Of a stretch of 64,000 nucleotides of DNA, positions 44,104 to 54,400 are shown piece by piece (within the stretch, counting starts at the first letter, position 1; each line of letters begins with the position of its first letter). The translations under genes were made by a program, and so were the position numbers. Source of the stretch: Chitinophaga barathri (GTDB lineage Bacteria; Bacteroidota; Bacteroidia; Chitinophagales; Chitinophagaceae); contig NZ_RMBX01000003.1 in NCBI RefSeq assembly GCF_003807585.1, forward strand, positions 434,001 to 498,000. The letters run 5' to 3'. Under the pieces are notes generated by a model that had not been told where the DNA came from, searched no databases, and worked only from the letters and a program-made list of their open reading frames with translations.

Positions 44104-44249
44104 AAACAGTTTTGATTTTTTATTCGGTTGGTTTAGGCCTAAATATAAACAGATTCGCCCATTTTGCCCGCCTGTTGTTACACGACCGGTACGAATCGGC
44201 TGGCGGAAGGGTATTTAGGCCCAAAGTACCGGGTCTTCACCCGTCCCTC

Positions 44250-45347
44250 CTAAAAACCTAACCGTAAACCAAACTGCAGGGAATTGCCCAGCGGGTTCGC
44301 CTGCGCCTTTGTGCCGCTGGGGGCCAGATAGGACAGGTTAACCGAAAAAATGTCGTAATGAAATCCAAGGCCGGCTGTCAGCCCTTTACGATTGCCCTGC
44401 TTTTCCGATTCGCCGAAATAACCGGCCCGCAGCTGGAAGATGTTCCTGTAGCTGAATTCCACCCCCGCGCCATACTGCCAGGCCTTATTGCCAAACCCCT
44501 TGCCCAGGCCGGACAAAGAACTTTGTTCATAATAATCTTTCCTTCCTTCTTCCGTAGCGGGCATTTCAGGCACCAGCAGCTTGTTGACGTCCAGGCCAAA
44601 AGTGATCCTGTTATCTTCATTCAGCACTGCGGTGTAAGCCCCGCCCACACCCAGATTAGCCGGCAGAAATTCTTTCTCCGCGGCATCCTCCGTATAGCCG
44701 ATCCTGGAGCCTATATTACTCAGCGTCAGCCCTGCCGAAAAGCCCTGTCCTTCTTCATTCTTACCTGTGTAAAATAAGGACACATCACCTGCAACAGCCT
44801 CGCCCGGTTTGTATTGAGTACCGCCATAAGTGCCGCTGGCCAGGCTGGAATTAATATAACGCAGGGCGATGCCTACAGCAAACTTTTCCGACAGCTTACG
44901 GGCATACCCAAGATCGATACTAAGTTCATAAGGGCGGGTTGTTTGCAGCACGCTGCCGTTAATATCCTTCAGCTTAAAATCGCCTAAGTTAAAATACCGG
45001 ATGGAGCCCGTAATGGCTTGCAGGGAATCAAAGCGGTGATAGCCGGACAGACCGAGCAGGTACATATCATCGGCCACTTCCCGCATCCAGGGAGCGTAAT
45101 TAACGCCGATAGCTGTGCGTTTTTCCGCAAACGGCGCTTTTGCCAGGTTCCAGAAACCGCTGTTTGCATCGGGCGAGGTAGCCAGCCCGATATTACCCAT
45201 GCCGCCCGCGCGGGCATCGGCGGGGATGCGCAAAGAAGGAGCGGCCGTAGTAATGGCTTCCGTCGGCTGAATCTGTGCCTGCGCCTGTTGTACACCGGCT
45301 GTAATCAGCACGGCCAAAGCCCAGGATCTATAATAGTTTCGTTGCAT
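44250..45347 (-). CDS. porV: Type IX secretion system outer membrane protein PorV
   Basis: This 365-residue barrel protein has signal peptide MQRNYYRSWALAVLITAGVQQAQAQ. The PorV hallmark SLRIPADARAGGMGNIGLATSPDANSGFWN follows the signal, then many amphipathic strands ending FGLRLGF. PorV shuttles T9SS substrates with a type A C-terminal domain to the attachment complex. Here it directly follows the gene of such a substrate (45421-48852), an informative neighbourhood. A perfect 16-bp-stem hairpin lies 15 bp upstream of the start. No other T9SS component gene is in the window. Confidence 0.9.
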   Translation of the reverse strand: MQRNYYRSWALAVLITAGVQQAQAQIQPTEAITTAAPSLRIPADARAGGMGNIGLATSPDANSGFWNLAKAPFAEKRTAIGVNYAPWMREVADDMYLLGLSGYHRFDSLQAITGSIRYFNLGDFKLKDINGSVLQTTRPYELSIDLGYARKLSEKFAVGIALRYINSSLASGTYGGTQYKPGEAVAGDVSLFYTGKNEEGQGFSAGLTLSNIGSRIGYTEDAAEKEFLPANLGVGGAYTAVLNEDNRITFGLDVNKLLVPEMPATEEGRKDYYEQSSLSGLGKGFGNKAWQYGAGVEFSYRNIFQLRAGYFGESEKQGNRKGLTAGLGFHYDIFSVNLSYLAPSGTKAQANPLGNSLQFGLRLGF

Positions 45348-45361
45348 TGTATCTTTTTTTA

Positions 45362-45398
45362 TGTTCCCCGGAATGTTTTTGCAACATTCCGGGGAACA
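45362..45398 (-). promoter_or_regulatory. Perfect long hairpin in the porV leader
   Basis: TGTTCCCCGGAATGTT and its exact reverse complement flank a 5-base loop. On the minus strand the stem is followed by TAAAAAAAG and the porV start, not by a T run. It is therefore a poor terminator and may stabilise or regulate the porV mRNA. Confidence 0.6.
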
Positions 45399-45420
45399 GT
45401 ATGAATAGTTTTGTGACCAG

Positions 45421-48400
45421 TTATTTAATGATCTTATCGCTTAGTTTTAAGCCTTCCCCTCTCACCAGCACGATGTATGCGCCGCCGGCGATATTGAATA
45501 CCGGTAACTGGTAAGTATTGAGGCCATTGACCAGCGAAAGGTCTTGCGTCAGTAATACCCGTCCCGTTATATCCGCCAGTTGCAGTACGGCTTTTTGTAC
45601 TTTGGCGGAGTACACGTTTACCCGTAAGCTGCTGCCGATGAATACCGCATCCACCTTATCTTCTGAAACAGGCAGCGCTTTTACCGTAAAGGTCCCTTCC
45701 GTATAGGTGATGACGTAGTTATCAGCCGTTGCGCCGCTTACAGTAATTGGATAAGTACCTGGCGCCGAACCCATGGCCGCTGTGGTTATAATGGCGGGTT
45801 GTGTTGACAGGGAAGTAAATGCTTCTCCGTTTACAAAACCTGTATAGGTTACCGCCAGCGATGGATTGGGCTCATCCTGGAACCTGCTTTTATCTTCAGC
45901 GCGTATGTTCAGAACGGCTTTGTTGACGGTGAGCACCCTCGTTATCCCGTCCGCCGGGCTATAGGTATCATTTCCACTTTGGCTGGCCGTGATATTGGCC
46001 GTACCGGTGCCCGCGATATGGATCTGCCCGTTAACGACCGTAGCAACAGCCGGATTATCGCTGGTATAGGTCACTGACAATCCTGAACTGGCCGTGGCGC
46101 CCGGGTCAAAATCCGCGTTGCCATACGTCTTTATGATGTCGCCGAACGTAATGCTCTGCGCAATCCTGGCATTAACGGTGAGTATCCCGTTTACATAAGC
46201 AATGGTATAATTGGCCGCGGCCGCCCCTGATGCCGTTATCGGGTATGTGCCGGCAAGCGAGCTTTGCGTGGCCGTTGTGGACACTGAAGCTGACGCTGTT
46301 AATACGGCGGCAGTTTCACCGTTTACAAACCCGCTGTATGTAACGGTTAACGGGGGATTGGCGCTCCCTTCGGCTTTGCTCTTATCTTCAGCGGTAATGG
46401 TCAATGCCGCTTTATTGACGGTCAGGATTACCGTTACATCCGTGGCCGGGAACCAAAAGTCATTGCCGGGCTGAGACGCCGTGATGTTAGCCATGCCGGC
46501 GCCTGCAATATGGATATTGCCGTTCACGACCGTAGCGACTGACGGGTTATCGCTGGTGTAGGTAACCGGGAGGCCGGAAGTAACCGTGGCGCCGGGTGCG
46601 AAGTCCGCCTCGCCGTATGTTTTGGTAATAGCGGCAAAGGTGATGGTTTGCGGTTGCTGTACCGGAGGGGTTACAGTAAGCGTGCCATTCACATAGGTAA
46701 TAGTATAGTTCTCCGCTGCAGCGCCGCTTGCTGTAACAGGATAAGTACCGGCAACCGATGCCTGCGTAGCCGTAGTGGTAAAGGCAGGCTGCATAATAAG
46801 CACGGTCGTGGTGTCCCCATTTACAAATCCGCTGAAGCTGGCAGTGAATACCGGGTTAGGGTCACCCTGTGCTTTGGTCTTATCATCGGCAGTGATCGTT
46901 AATGCCGCTTTATTGATAGTTAAAGTTGCCGTTACATCCGCGGCAGGCAGCCATGAAGAGCCGTTGCCCGGCTGGCTGGCGGTAATGGTGGTGGTTCCCG
47001 ATTTCAGAATATGTAATGTGCCATTCGTGATCGTGGCAACAGTGGGATCGGCTACCTGGTACGTGATATCCAGGCCCGAATTGACCGTGGCGCCTACAAG
47101 AAAGTCTGCATCACCGTAGGTTACGGTCGTGTCCGAAAAGGTAATGGTCTGCGGTTGCGGCTGGAAAGCAGGGCCGCCGGCAAACAGGTCAACATTGGCG
47201 TTACTGGTCCCTGTTGACAATTTAGCCGTTACCACCAGTTTATTGGTGGTAGGATAAATGCCTGTAGGACGCACCCCGGCAACAGTTGCCGCCGAGCCGA
47301 GCGGCATGTTTATCACCGTATCGCCGTTGGTGGTCCATACGCTGTCTGTACTGGTAAAATAATAATAAGTGCCGTCTGTGCCCGCAGCCGCTACCTGGTT
47401 AGGAAAGATACGGTCGGCCACTTTTTTTGTGCCTTCCGTAGTGCCGTCGCTTTTCCAGATATTAAAAGCGGTAGTGCCGGCGACATTTATATCCACTGCC
47501 CTGAAATAAATTGCGTTGCCCACTTTGGTCATCAGGCTCGGGATCTTTGTTGCGTTTGAGACTAAAGTAGTGCCTTCGGCTGTGCCATTGGTACGCCAGA
47601 GGTTATACACAGAAGGGCCAACGCGCGCAACATAATAATAGTACCCATTGAGGGGGTAAAATGTGTTGGCGGGATCGATACTCTGGGGATAAGCGCCCAA
47701 CTGCAACAGCACAGTATCCCTACGCGAACGGCCGCCTGCATAAAATCTTCTTGTAGCGTACGCTATATCCGCATCCGAGAAGTATAGTTTCCCATCCATC
47801 ATTTGAATTAAAGACACCGTATTGACCTGTGCTTCATAATATATAGAATCAGGATTGGAGGGGTCAGGTGTTAATTTCCATATCTGCCTGGAGTGTGTGG
47901 GAGAACCATAAGGCGTTGCGATGTACAGCGTATCATTATGCGCGATAGTAGTGGCGCTGATAGAGCCGTTGTTGAAACCGCCAAAATGAGTGATCTGGTA
48001 TGTTCCCGCCGGTGTGCCATTGCTTATCCACCATTCTTTTCCCTGCGCCTGGGTGCCGCTGCTGTTGGCTTTGAAATAAAGATACCTGCCTGCGGCGTAT
48101 AGGTCGGACGCAGTCAGGTTAGTATCCACGGTATTAATATCTTTTACCAATACCGTACCTGCCGTAGTGCCATCGCTTTTGTACAATGCATAACCAATGC
48201 CATCGGCTGCGGCGCCTGCTATGAAAAATGCAGTGCCGTTTACGTTCGTTATGTTTTTAACCTGGAAAGAAGCACGGCTGTTGCCGTTGCCGCCGTCAAA
48301 TGCTTTTAGCCGCTGGGTGCCCGCAGTGGTGCCGTCTGTTTTCCAAAGGCTTACCGTGGCGGGTAAAGAGCCTGCATCTTCTATATTCTTGAAATAAACA

Positions 48401-48852
48401 ATATTCCCAGATGCCGTTAATTCGGATACCTGGCTTGCCGAGGCGGTTAAAAGCCGCAGCGTGTTGCCACTGCTGCAAAAAAGGTGTGTGCCGTCGATTA
48501 CAAAGTACAATTCATCATTCAGGATCAACCAATTTTTACCGGTTGTAAAAGTGGGACTGGGCAAACCTATACTTGAGAACCCGGCCGAATATGGGGCCGG
48601 CGCCTGCAATTGCACAGTACCTGCTGTAGTCCCATCAGTTTTCCAAAGATGCAGGCCATTGGTGCCGTCTGTGGCAAAGAAAAAATAACTGCCGTCTGAC
48701 CGTTTAAAGAAGTTCGTTGCCTGCGCGCCGCTGTAAAAAGGATTTACCGGCAGCACCTCTAAGGCCTGCGCTGTTGCAGTGGTAATACCCGCCGTATGTA
48801 TACAGACGGCAAGCAACAGGTGAAATAAAAATTTTAGCCGTTTCGTTTTCAT
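45421..48852 (-). CDS. T9SS-sorted surface protein with DGTTAGT repeats and MBG domains
   Basis: This secreted protein (1143 aa) has a signal peptide ending ATAQA. The N-terminal half (about 30-560) contains six copies of a W-K-x-D-G-T-T-A-G-T motif, as in ELWxxDGTxxGT-repeat proteins that probably form a propeller. Residues about 570-1050 contain three alternating pairs of an Ig-like (BIG) unit and an MBG unit (ALTITADDKTKAQGDPNP and variants). The C-terminal 75 residues (VNVYSAKVQKAVLQLADITGRVLLTQDL ... GGAYIVLVRGEGLKLSDKIIK) match a type A T9SS sorting domain. It follows the DUF4397 gene of the sigma/FecR locus by 82 bp and is probably an adhesin-like surface protein. Confidence 0.9.
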   Translation of the reverse strand: MKTKRLKFLFHLLLAVCIHTAGITTATAQALEVLPVNPFYSGAQATNFFKRSDGSYFFFATDGTNGLHLWKTDGTTAGTVQLQAPAPYSAGFSSIGLPSPTFTTGKNWLILNDELYFVIDGTHLFCSSGNTLRLLTASASQVSELTASGNIVYFKNIEDAGSLPATVSLWKTDGTTAGTQRLKAFDGGNGNSRASFQVKNITNVNGTAFFIAGAAADGIGYALYKSDGTTAGTVLVKDINTVDTNLTASDLYAAGRYLYFKANSSGTQAQGKEWWISNGTPAGTYQITHFGGFNNGSISATTIAHNDTLYIATPYGSPTHSRQIWKLTPDPSNPDSIYYEAQVNTVSLIQMMDGKLYFSDADIAYATRRFYAGGRSRRDTVLLQLGAYPQSIDPANTFYPLNGYYYYVARVGPSVYNLWRTNGTAEGTTLVSNATKIPSLMTKVGNAIYFRAVDINVAGTTAFNIWKSDGTTEGTKKVADRIFPNQVAAAGTDGTYYYFTSTDSVWTTNGDTVINMPLGSAATVAGVRPTGIYPTTNKLVVTAKLSTGTSNANVDLFAGGPAFQPQPQTITFSDTTVTYGDADFLVGATVNSGLDITYQVADPTVATITNGTLHILKSGTTTITASQPGNGSSWLPAADVTATLTINKAALTITADDKTKAQGDPNPVFTASFSGFVNGDTTTVLIMQPAFTTTATQASVAGTYPVTASGAAAENYTITYVNGTLTVTPPVQQPQTITFAAITKTYGEADFAPGATVTSGLPVTYTSDNPSVATVVNGNIHIAGAGMANITASQPGNDFWFPATDVTVILTVNKAALTITAEDKSKAEGSANPPLTVTYSGFVNGETAAVLTASASVSTTATQSSLAGTYPITASGAAAANYTIAYVNGILTVNARIAQSITFGDIIKTYGNADFDPGATASSGLSVTYTSDNPAVATVVNGQIHIAGTGTANITASQSGNDTYSPADGITRVLTVNKAVLNIRAEDKSRFQDEPNPSLAVTYTGFVNGEAFTSLSTQPAIITTAAMGSAPGTYPITVSGATADNYVITYTEGTFTVKALPVSEDKVDAVFIGSSLRVNVYSAKVQKAVLQLADITGRVLLTQDLSLVNGLNTYQLPVFNIAGGAYIVLVRGEGLKLSDKIIK

Positions 48853-48934
48853 TTACTTTCTTTGTTTTACTCCTCCCCTGAAGGAAAGCGGGATTGATTA
48901 TTTGATAAAACAGTACGTTCTTAATTCCCGATCT

Positions 48935-49885
48935 TCACGACACTCTTCTTACGTTTACGCGCAAATCGGGGGTTACCTGCCAGGTAACTGTCGTATAGCC
49001 GTTGGCATTTACGATAATGCGCCTTGCGGTAGCATTTGCAAAACCCTGGATAACCGTAATAAAAGAAGCTTTGGATGTGGCGGGTACCCCTACACTGTAT
49101 AACTTGTTGGCGGTGCCGGCTTTGTAAAATCCGAACACCAGGTTGCCATAGGTAGCGGATGCCCCGGTGGTGTCTATATCCGCATACTCGTTATGATTAC
49201 CGAAAGCAAGATCCCGGACAATCGCATTTCCCTGCCTGTTACCGTCTTTGTCCATACGGTACACGTCTACAGTGCCCGCATCGGGCGACAGGTGCACTAC
49301 CTGCAGTCTCACTTTTCCAGCCGCCGCGTACGGGTAAGCCGGCATGCTGACCACACGATAGGCACTGTCGCTTGCCGGGTCTTCCGTCAGGTATTGGGTT
49401 GTATAGGTCTTAGGCTCCAGTTGAACACCTTCTCTTACCAGGTAATTTTTATACACCGCTGTATAAATAAACCTGTAAAACCCCGACGCCAAAGGCATCC
49501 AGTAAACATTATTTTCCGCTCTGCCAATATCATCCACTATTGAAATGGATCCCGAACTGTAGCTGGGGTACTGTCTCATATCGTCATTACCTATGGCAAA
49601 TGCGGGCCAGGAGTTATTAGTATGGAAGCCGAAAAGCGGGGGGCGGGGTATGCTGTCGTTCACATATATCATATTCTGTTCCGACAGGCCAAATTTTGTA
49701 ATACCGCCTACAGGAACTGGTAAGTCAAAATTGCCCTGCCTCAACACTTCAGATGCATTATAAAAATTGACGTAGGCCTCTGTACCATTACCGGCTATTA
49801 CGGCTTCCTTCCGGCAGGAAACCTGTAACAGTATCGCCGCTATAAGGAAGGCCATGACACAGCTTGTCTTGCAAATATTATTCAT
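48935..49885 (-). CDS. DUF4397-containing lipoprotein
   Basis: This 316-residue protein has a lipoprotein signal (LLQVSC at about 24). The N-terminal segment AYVNFYNASEVLRQ and the later KVRLQVVHLSPDAGTVDVYR match the DUF4397 pattern of paired beta-rich repeats. It lies 4 bp downstream of the 529-aa lipoprotein gene and so is co-transcribed with it and the TonB receptor. It probably sits on the outer membrane with the receptor. The ligand is unknown. Confidence 0.8.
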   Translation of the reverse strand: MNNICKTSCVMAFLIAAILLQVSCRKEAVIAGNGTEAYVNFYNASEVLRQGNFDLPVPVGGITKFGLSEQNMIYVNDSIPRPPLFGFHTNNSWPAFAIGNDDMRQYPSYSSGSISIVDDIGRAENNVYWMPLASGFYRFIYTAVYKNYLVREGVQLEPKTYTTQYLTEDPASDSAYRVVSMPAYPYAAAGKVRLQVVHLSPDAGTVDVYRMDKDGNRQGNAIVRDLAFGNHNEYADIDTTGASATYGNLVFGFYKAGTANKLYSVGVPATSKASFITVIQGFANATARRIIVNANGYTTVTWQVTPDLRVNVRRVS

Positions 49886-49889
49886 ACGC

Positions 49890-51479
49890 TTATTGACTGA
49901 TTGTTTTTAAAATGTATTGCCTGGAATTGCCGGTCATGTACAGCATGCCATTCGCATCATAATTCAATATTTCATCGCCTGCTGTCAAAGTAACGGTCGT
50001 AGTGGTGATATCCCTTTCCACTTTACCGGGTGCATATCGTTCGCCCCTGTGCTGTGCAAAATTCAACACGCCAAAGGCAGGGAAATTTCCGGCCGATGTG
50101 ACCTGGTAAAACAAAAGCAGCTTTTGACCGGGCATGGCCATATATCCAAACAAGGGAGCGGCCGGGCCATTCACATTTTGCGGATACCCCGTAAGAAGGC
50201 TGAATGAACCGGATATGTAGGGAGTACCCGTTACCAGCTTAGGTTCGAAAGTAAATAGCCGCACCTGGTTGGCAAGGTCGTATTGAGCCAGGTCATGCAC
50301 GCTGGGGTAGACAATACAATACAACAACCCGTCATCAGGAGCAACAGCCCGTAAATAGCCTGCTACTGAGTTGTTTTTAAACTTAAACTGCACATCATCC
50401 GCTGTATAATATCGATTGGCGCTGGTATCCCATATTTGCGGCACAAAGGCTGCCGGCGTTTCCCAGGAGGGATAGTTTCTAAACCTGAACAGGTAACTGT
50501 AATTACCGGCAGCATCGAGCCTGGCCAACAGGAAATTGCTCTTATTGATATATACATTACCTGAACTGTCAGGGTATACGCCCGTAGCGTTAAAGATCTT
50601 CACGTTATTTATATTGCCTTCAAAAGGTGTAAGAGCGGATAACGTACGCTGACTGGCTGTTTTGGGATATAAAGTACGGTTGAGGGTAGTGAGTTGCAGC
50701 GTGGTCAGGTCAACCTTGCAAAACCTGTAAATTTCGTTCGCTGCATTGTCTGCGCTGTTATCGGTAGTGACGGCCGAGAAATACAGGTAGCGTTCCTGCG
50801 GGTCCACTCCTCCCCCGTTAAAAGCCGTAATGGTGAAAGCGCCGTGGCCATCCACATAATTTGCGGCTGAAAGGATCGCCACAAGCGTACCATCGGGCGA
50901 TAACCTGCTGATGGAACGGGCAGGCGACAACTGCGTCCACAGGTATATATTCCCGTTTCCGCTACGGCAATACAGTATTTTACTGCCGCCCGTAAGGGTA
51001 TACATCCTGGTTATTTTCATCGGCTGCACCAGGCCGGCCGTTTCATTTTCTAATATCTCAATGGGCTGGGCCGGGATAGTGTTGCCCGCGGAAGTGACTG
51101 CCACCGTCCTGTTTGGCCCGATGCCCATTTGCTGGGTGATGACAATTTTTATCCTGTCCATCCATACGGTATCATATACGGGGATATTCGTTGAATACAC
51201 TATTTTTTCCTTTGCCAGTATACTTACGCTGTCCACATCCCCGATCCTGATACGCAGGCCGTATTCGGGGTTCAGCCGTCCCTGCATGACCAGCGTGTCA
51301 CCTACCATGTAGGCATCATTATACGCCAGTATTTCAGGTTGTTTGTGCAGGGTATCGTATTGCTGGTCGGCCTTTTTACACCCCGCCATCATCATCCCCG
51401 CAAGGATAACTATAGCACCGATAAACCGGGTATGATACAGTCTTGTACTTTTTATCATTGCGCTTATACTTTTTGTCAT
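49890..51479 (-). CDS. Large lipoprotein with Ig-like N-terminus, TonB receptor partner
   Basis: This 529-residue protein has a lipoprotein signal (LAGMMMAGC at about 34). The region after it (HKQPEILAYNDAYMVGDTLVMQGRLNPEYGLRIRIGDVDSVSI) resembles an IPT/PKD-like fold. The rest reads like a beta-propeller (GGSKILYCRSGNGNIYLWTQL, AISRLSPDGTLVAILSAANY, repeats of LLARLDAAGNYSYLFRFRNY). Its ATG overlaps the receptor stop by 4 bp (ATGA), showing translational coupling. It probably caps the receptor, in the place SusD takes in glycan systems, although it is not SusD-like. Confidence 0.72.
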   Translation of the reverse strand: MTKSISAMIKSTRLYHTRFIGAIVILAGMMMAGCKKADQQYDTLHKQPEILAYNDAYMVGDTLVMQGRLNPEYGLRIRIGDVDSVSILAKEKIVYSTNIPVYDTVWMDRIKIVITQQMGIGPNRTVAVTSAGNTIPAQPIEILENETAGLVQPMKITRMYTLTGGSKILYCRSGNGNIYLWTQLSPARSISRLSPDGTLVAILSAANYVDGHGAFTITAFNGGGVDPQERYLYFSAVTTDNSADNAANEIYRFCKVDLTTLQLTTLNRTLYPKTASQRTLSALTPFEGNINNVKIFNATGVYPDSSGNVYINKSNFLLARLDAAGNYSYLFRFRNYPSWETPAAFVPQIWDTSANRYYTADDVQFKFKNNSVAGYLRAVAPDDGLLYCIVYPSVHDLAQYDLANQVRLFTFEPKLVTGTPYISGSFSLLTGYPQNVNGPAAPLFGYMAMPGQKLLLFYQVTSAGNFPAFGVLNFAQHRGERYAPGKVERDITTTTVTLTAGDEILNYDANGMLYMTGNSRQYILKTISQ

Positions 51480-54400
51480 AAAGAATAGGAAAGGGTTACA
51501 ATGAATAACCTGCCTGGTTTGTATTCCCTGGAAATATTGTCCCCCTGCTCGATATGTTTACCAGGGCCAAACTCGGGGTTTGGGTCCGGATGAGGATTCT
51601 GCGGCTCGTATTTATTACTGTAATTGTAGTCCTCAGCAAACCTGACAGGCTCGTCCAGTAAATTCTGGATGCTGAACTTTAATTGCAGGCTCCTGATTAT
51701 CCTTTGTGTAAAGGACAGATCCAGCAGATGCCGTTGCAGTTGCAGGATGCTGCTCCTGAACTCGCTGCCGCCCGCAACAAATGAATTGTAGGAATATGCC
51801 CGGCCGATCGCATAAATGCTGGTTCCCGAAATATTATAAATGGCGCTTACTTTTGTTCCTGTTGAGGCATTATCGTAATACAAACCGGCATTGACGATAT
51901 AAGGCGCCTGCCCCTGCAGCGGCCTGTCGGACGTAGTAGGTACCACTACAGCTCCGAGGGTGGTATCGTTCCTGGTATTGCTCCTCATAATGGACACACT
52001 GCCGATCGTGCTGAAAGACCGGAAAAACCTGCCCGGAATAAAATCAAGCTTTTTTCTTACTTCCAGTTCCAGCCCCTGAATGGTAGCGGAAGTAGCATTT
52101 TGGAAGCCCATGGACGGTATCGTGCTGATCACCCTGTTGGAAGTATTCACCCGTTCGATAGGATTGAGCAGCTTTTTATAAAACACTCCCACACTGATGG
52201 CTTCTCCCTTTGAACCTTTTGCGGGATAATATTCAAGGCGCAGATCGTAGTTGTCAACCGTAGCGGATTTCAAAGAGGGGTTACCTCCTATCGTCACATT
52301 ATTCTCAAAGTCCACTTCGCGGTAAGGCGCCGCTTCCCTGAACTCGTAACGGTTCAGCGTTTTTCCATAGCCAGCCCTCATTACAAAACTTTCCCCGGGG
52401 CGCCAGGACGCATTGATGGACGGCAGCCAGTTGCTGGTGGGATTATCGATCAATATCGGGACATTGAGCTCCCCCGCTCTTTCCGGCGGTACGGCGGCGG
52501 CGATCTTCTGCCGGTTGTATTCAAAACGAAGACCTCCATATACTTCAAACAGCCTGTTTGCCGGCATAAACTGGAATGACACATAACCGCTGTTGTTCTG
52601 CTCGGTACCGGTATAAACGTCGCTGCCTGATGTACGGTCATATACTCTTAAACCCTGGTAGTCATCACGGAAATATTCTTCGCTCCATACCTTATCCAGG
52701 TCCTGCTCCCGGAAACGCACCAGCCTGGGGTCCACATACCAGTTTTCACCCGGATATACGTAATAATTATCCGGATTGGTAACATCGCCTTCCATCACTG
52801 TGTATACTCTTCTCGCCAGTTTCCGCTCTTTCCACTGATGAAATGTTCCTGCCCTGAAATGAAGCCAGGGGCTCGCCTTGAAGGTGTAATCCAGGGAACC
52901 GTTATATACGCCTTCCTGGTTGCGTATCCACATCCGGGAAATAATGCCCATTTTAACGGGCACCTCATCCGGGTTATCAGGATGAAAAATATGTCCCCTT
53001 GCCCTCCACTGGAGACTGGTATCGCCAACGGCCAATTCGGATGAAGGCACAGTGAGCCGTATCACTTTCTGATCGGGCGTTTCCTGCTTGCTGAAAATAT
53101 ACCCCGCATTCCATTGCAGGTTATGCCGTTTGTTCTTCAATACATGGGTGCCGCCCACATTGCCCGCATACAAAAAACGCTGGCTGAAGGACAGGATGTT
53201 GTCTTTTTTGTAGGAACCATTGGATGCGTCAAATCCCCAGCTGGGCTGGCTTATCCTGACAATGGCGGATTTCTGTCCTTGTTGCAGCAGGAAGTTTTTG
53301 AACGTAATGGAACTGCTGTCACCCAGGCGATAGGTAAAGTTCTGCAACAGGTTCAATTGGGCTGTTTGCGTATTGATGTTGTCGTTGCTGATCTTATCGG
53401 TGGTTCCCCAGGCGTATTCTTTAATGCCGTTCTGCTGGTATACATCAGACCGCAGCAGATCATTTTTATAACTTAATGAACTGAGAATGGATAAATTTTT
53501 ACCGGCTATCTTAAAGGAATTGTAATAGTTGGCGGTAAGCTGGATATTAGGAGATGCCAGCCGCGATTGAAAAGTCAATACGTTGTTAAAAGTGTTGGCA
53601 TATTGGCCGGGTGTCAACTTTGCCTGTTTAAGATCTCCATACCCGGGCACGACGGAGGGCAGCCTGCGGGTGCCGTCATCGAAGCCCAGCCAGTCGGTTT
53701 TGCCGCCCTGGTAGGTCAGGAATGGAGAAAAGGTGGTATTGGGACGATAGGTTGTCTGAAATTCGATATCAAAATGTTTTACATTTTTGGCGTCCTTCGT
53801 ATATATTTTAACGACCCCGCCGGTGGCGTCTGCCTGGTTCTCGGGGGAAGGTGATTTATATACCAGTATCTTGTCGATGATCCGGCTGGGTATCAGGTCC
53901 AATGCAAAGGCACGGCTGTATACTTCTGTGCTGGGAGCAACGTTATCGTTAAGATAGGTGAGGTTATAACGCTGGTTCATACCGCGCACCACTACAAACT
54001 TGTCATCCATGACCGTGATGCCTGAAATACGCTGTACCACCTCCGCCGCGTTTCGGTCAGCGCTCATACTGATCTGCTGCGAGGAAATACCGCTTACAAC
54101 CGACCGCGCGTTTTTTATTTCCGCTATGAGCGCTTTTTCTGTAGTATGGGTGACATTGGTTACTTTTCTGCCGGCGTTGCTCACTACAAACTCACCCAGC
54201 GTACTGCCGCTTCCCACCTGCATCCGTACATCGAAGGTCTCATTACCTTTTATTCTGACTAATTCCGTAAAAGGGGAATAACCGGTGTAAGTAACAGATA
54301 ACACATACTCACCGGGCCTGACGCCGTTAAGTGTGTAATAGCCTTTTTCATTGCTGATAGTTCCCCTGCCGGTCCCCTCCAGTTTAACCGTTGCGCCGGG

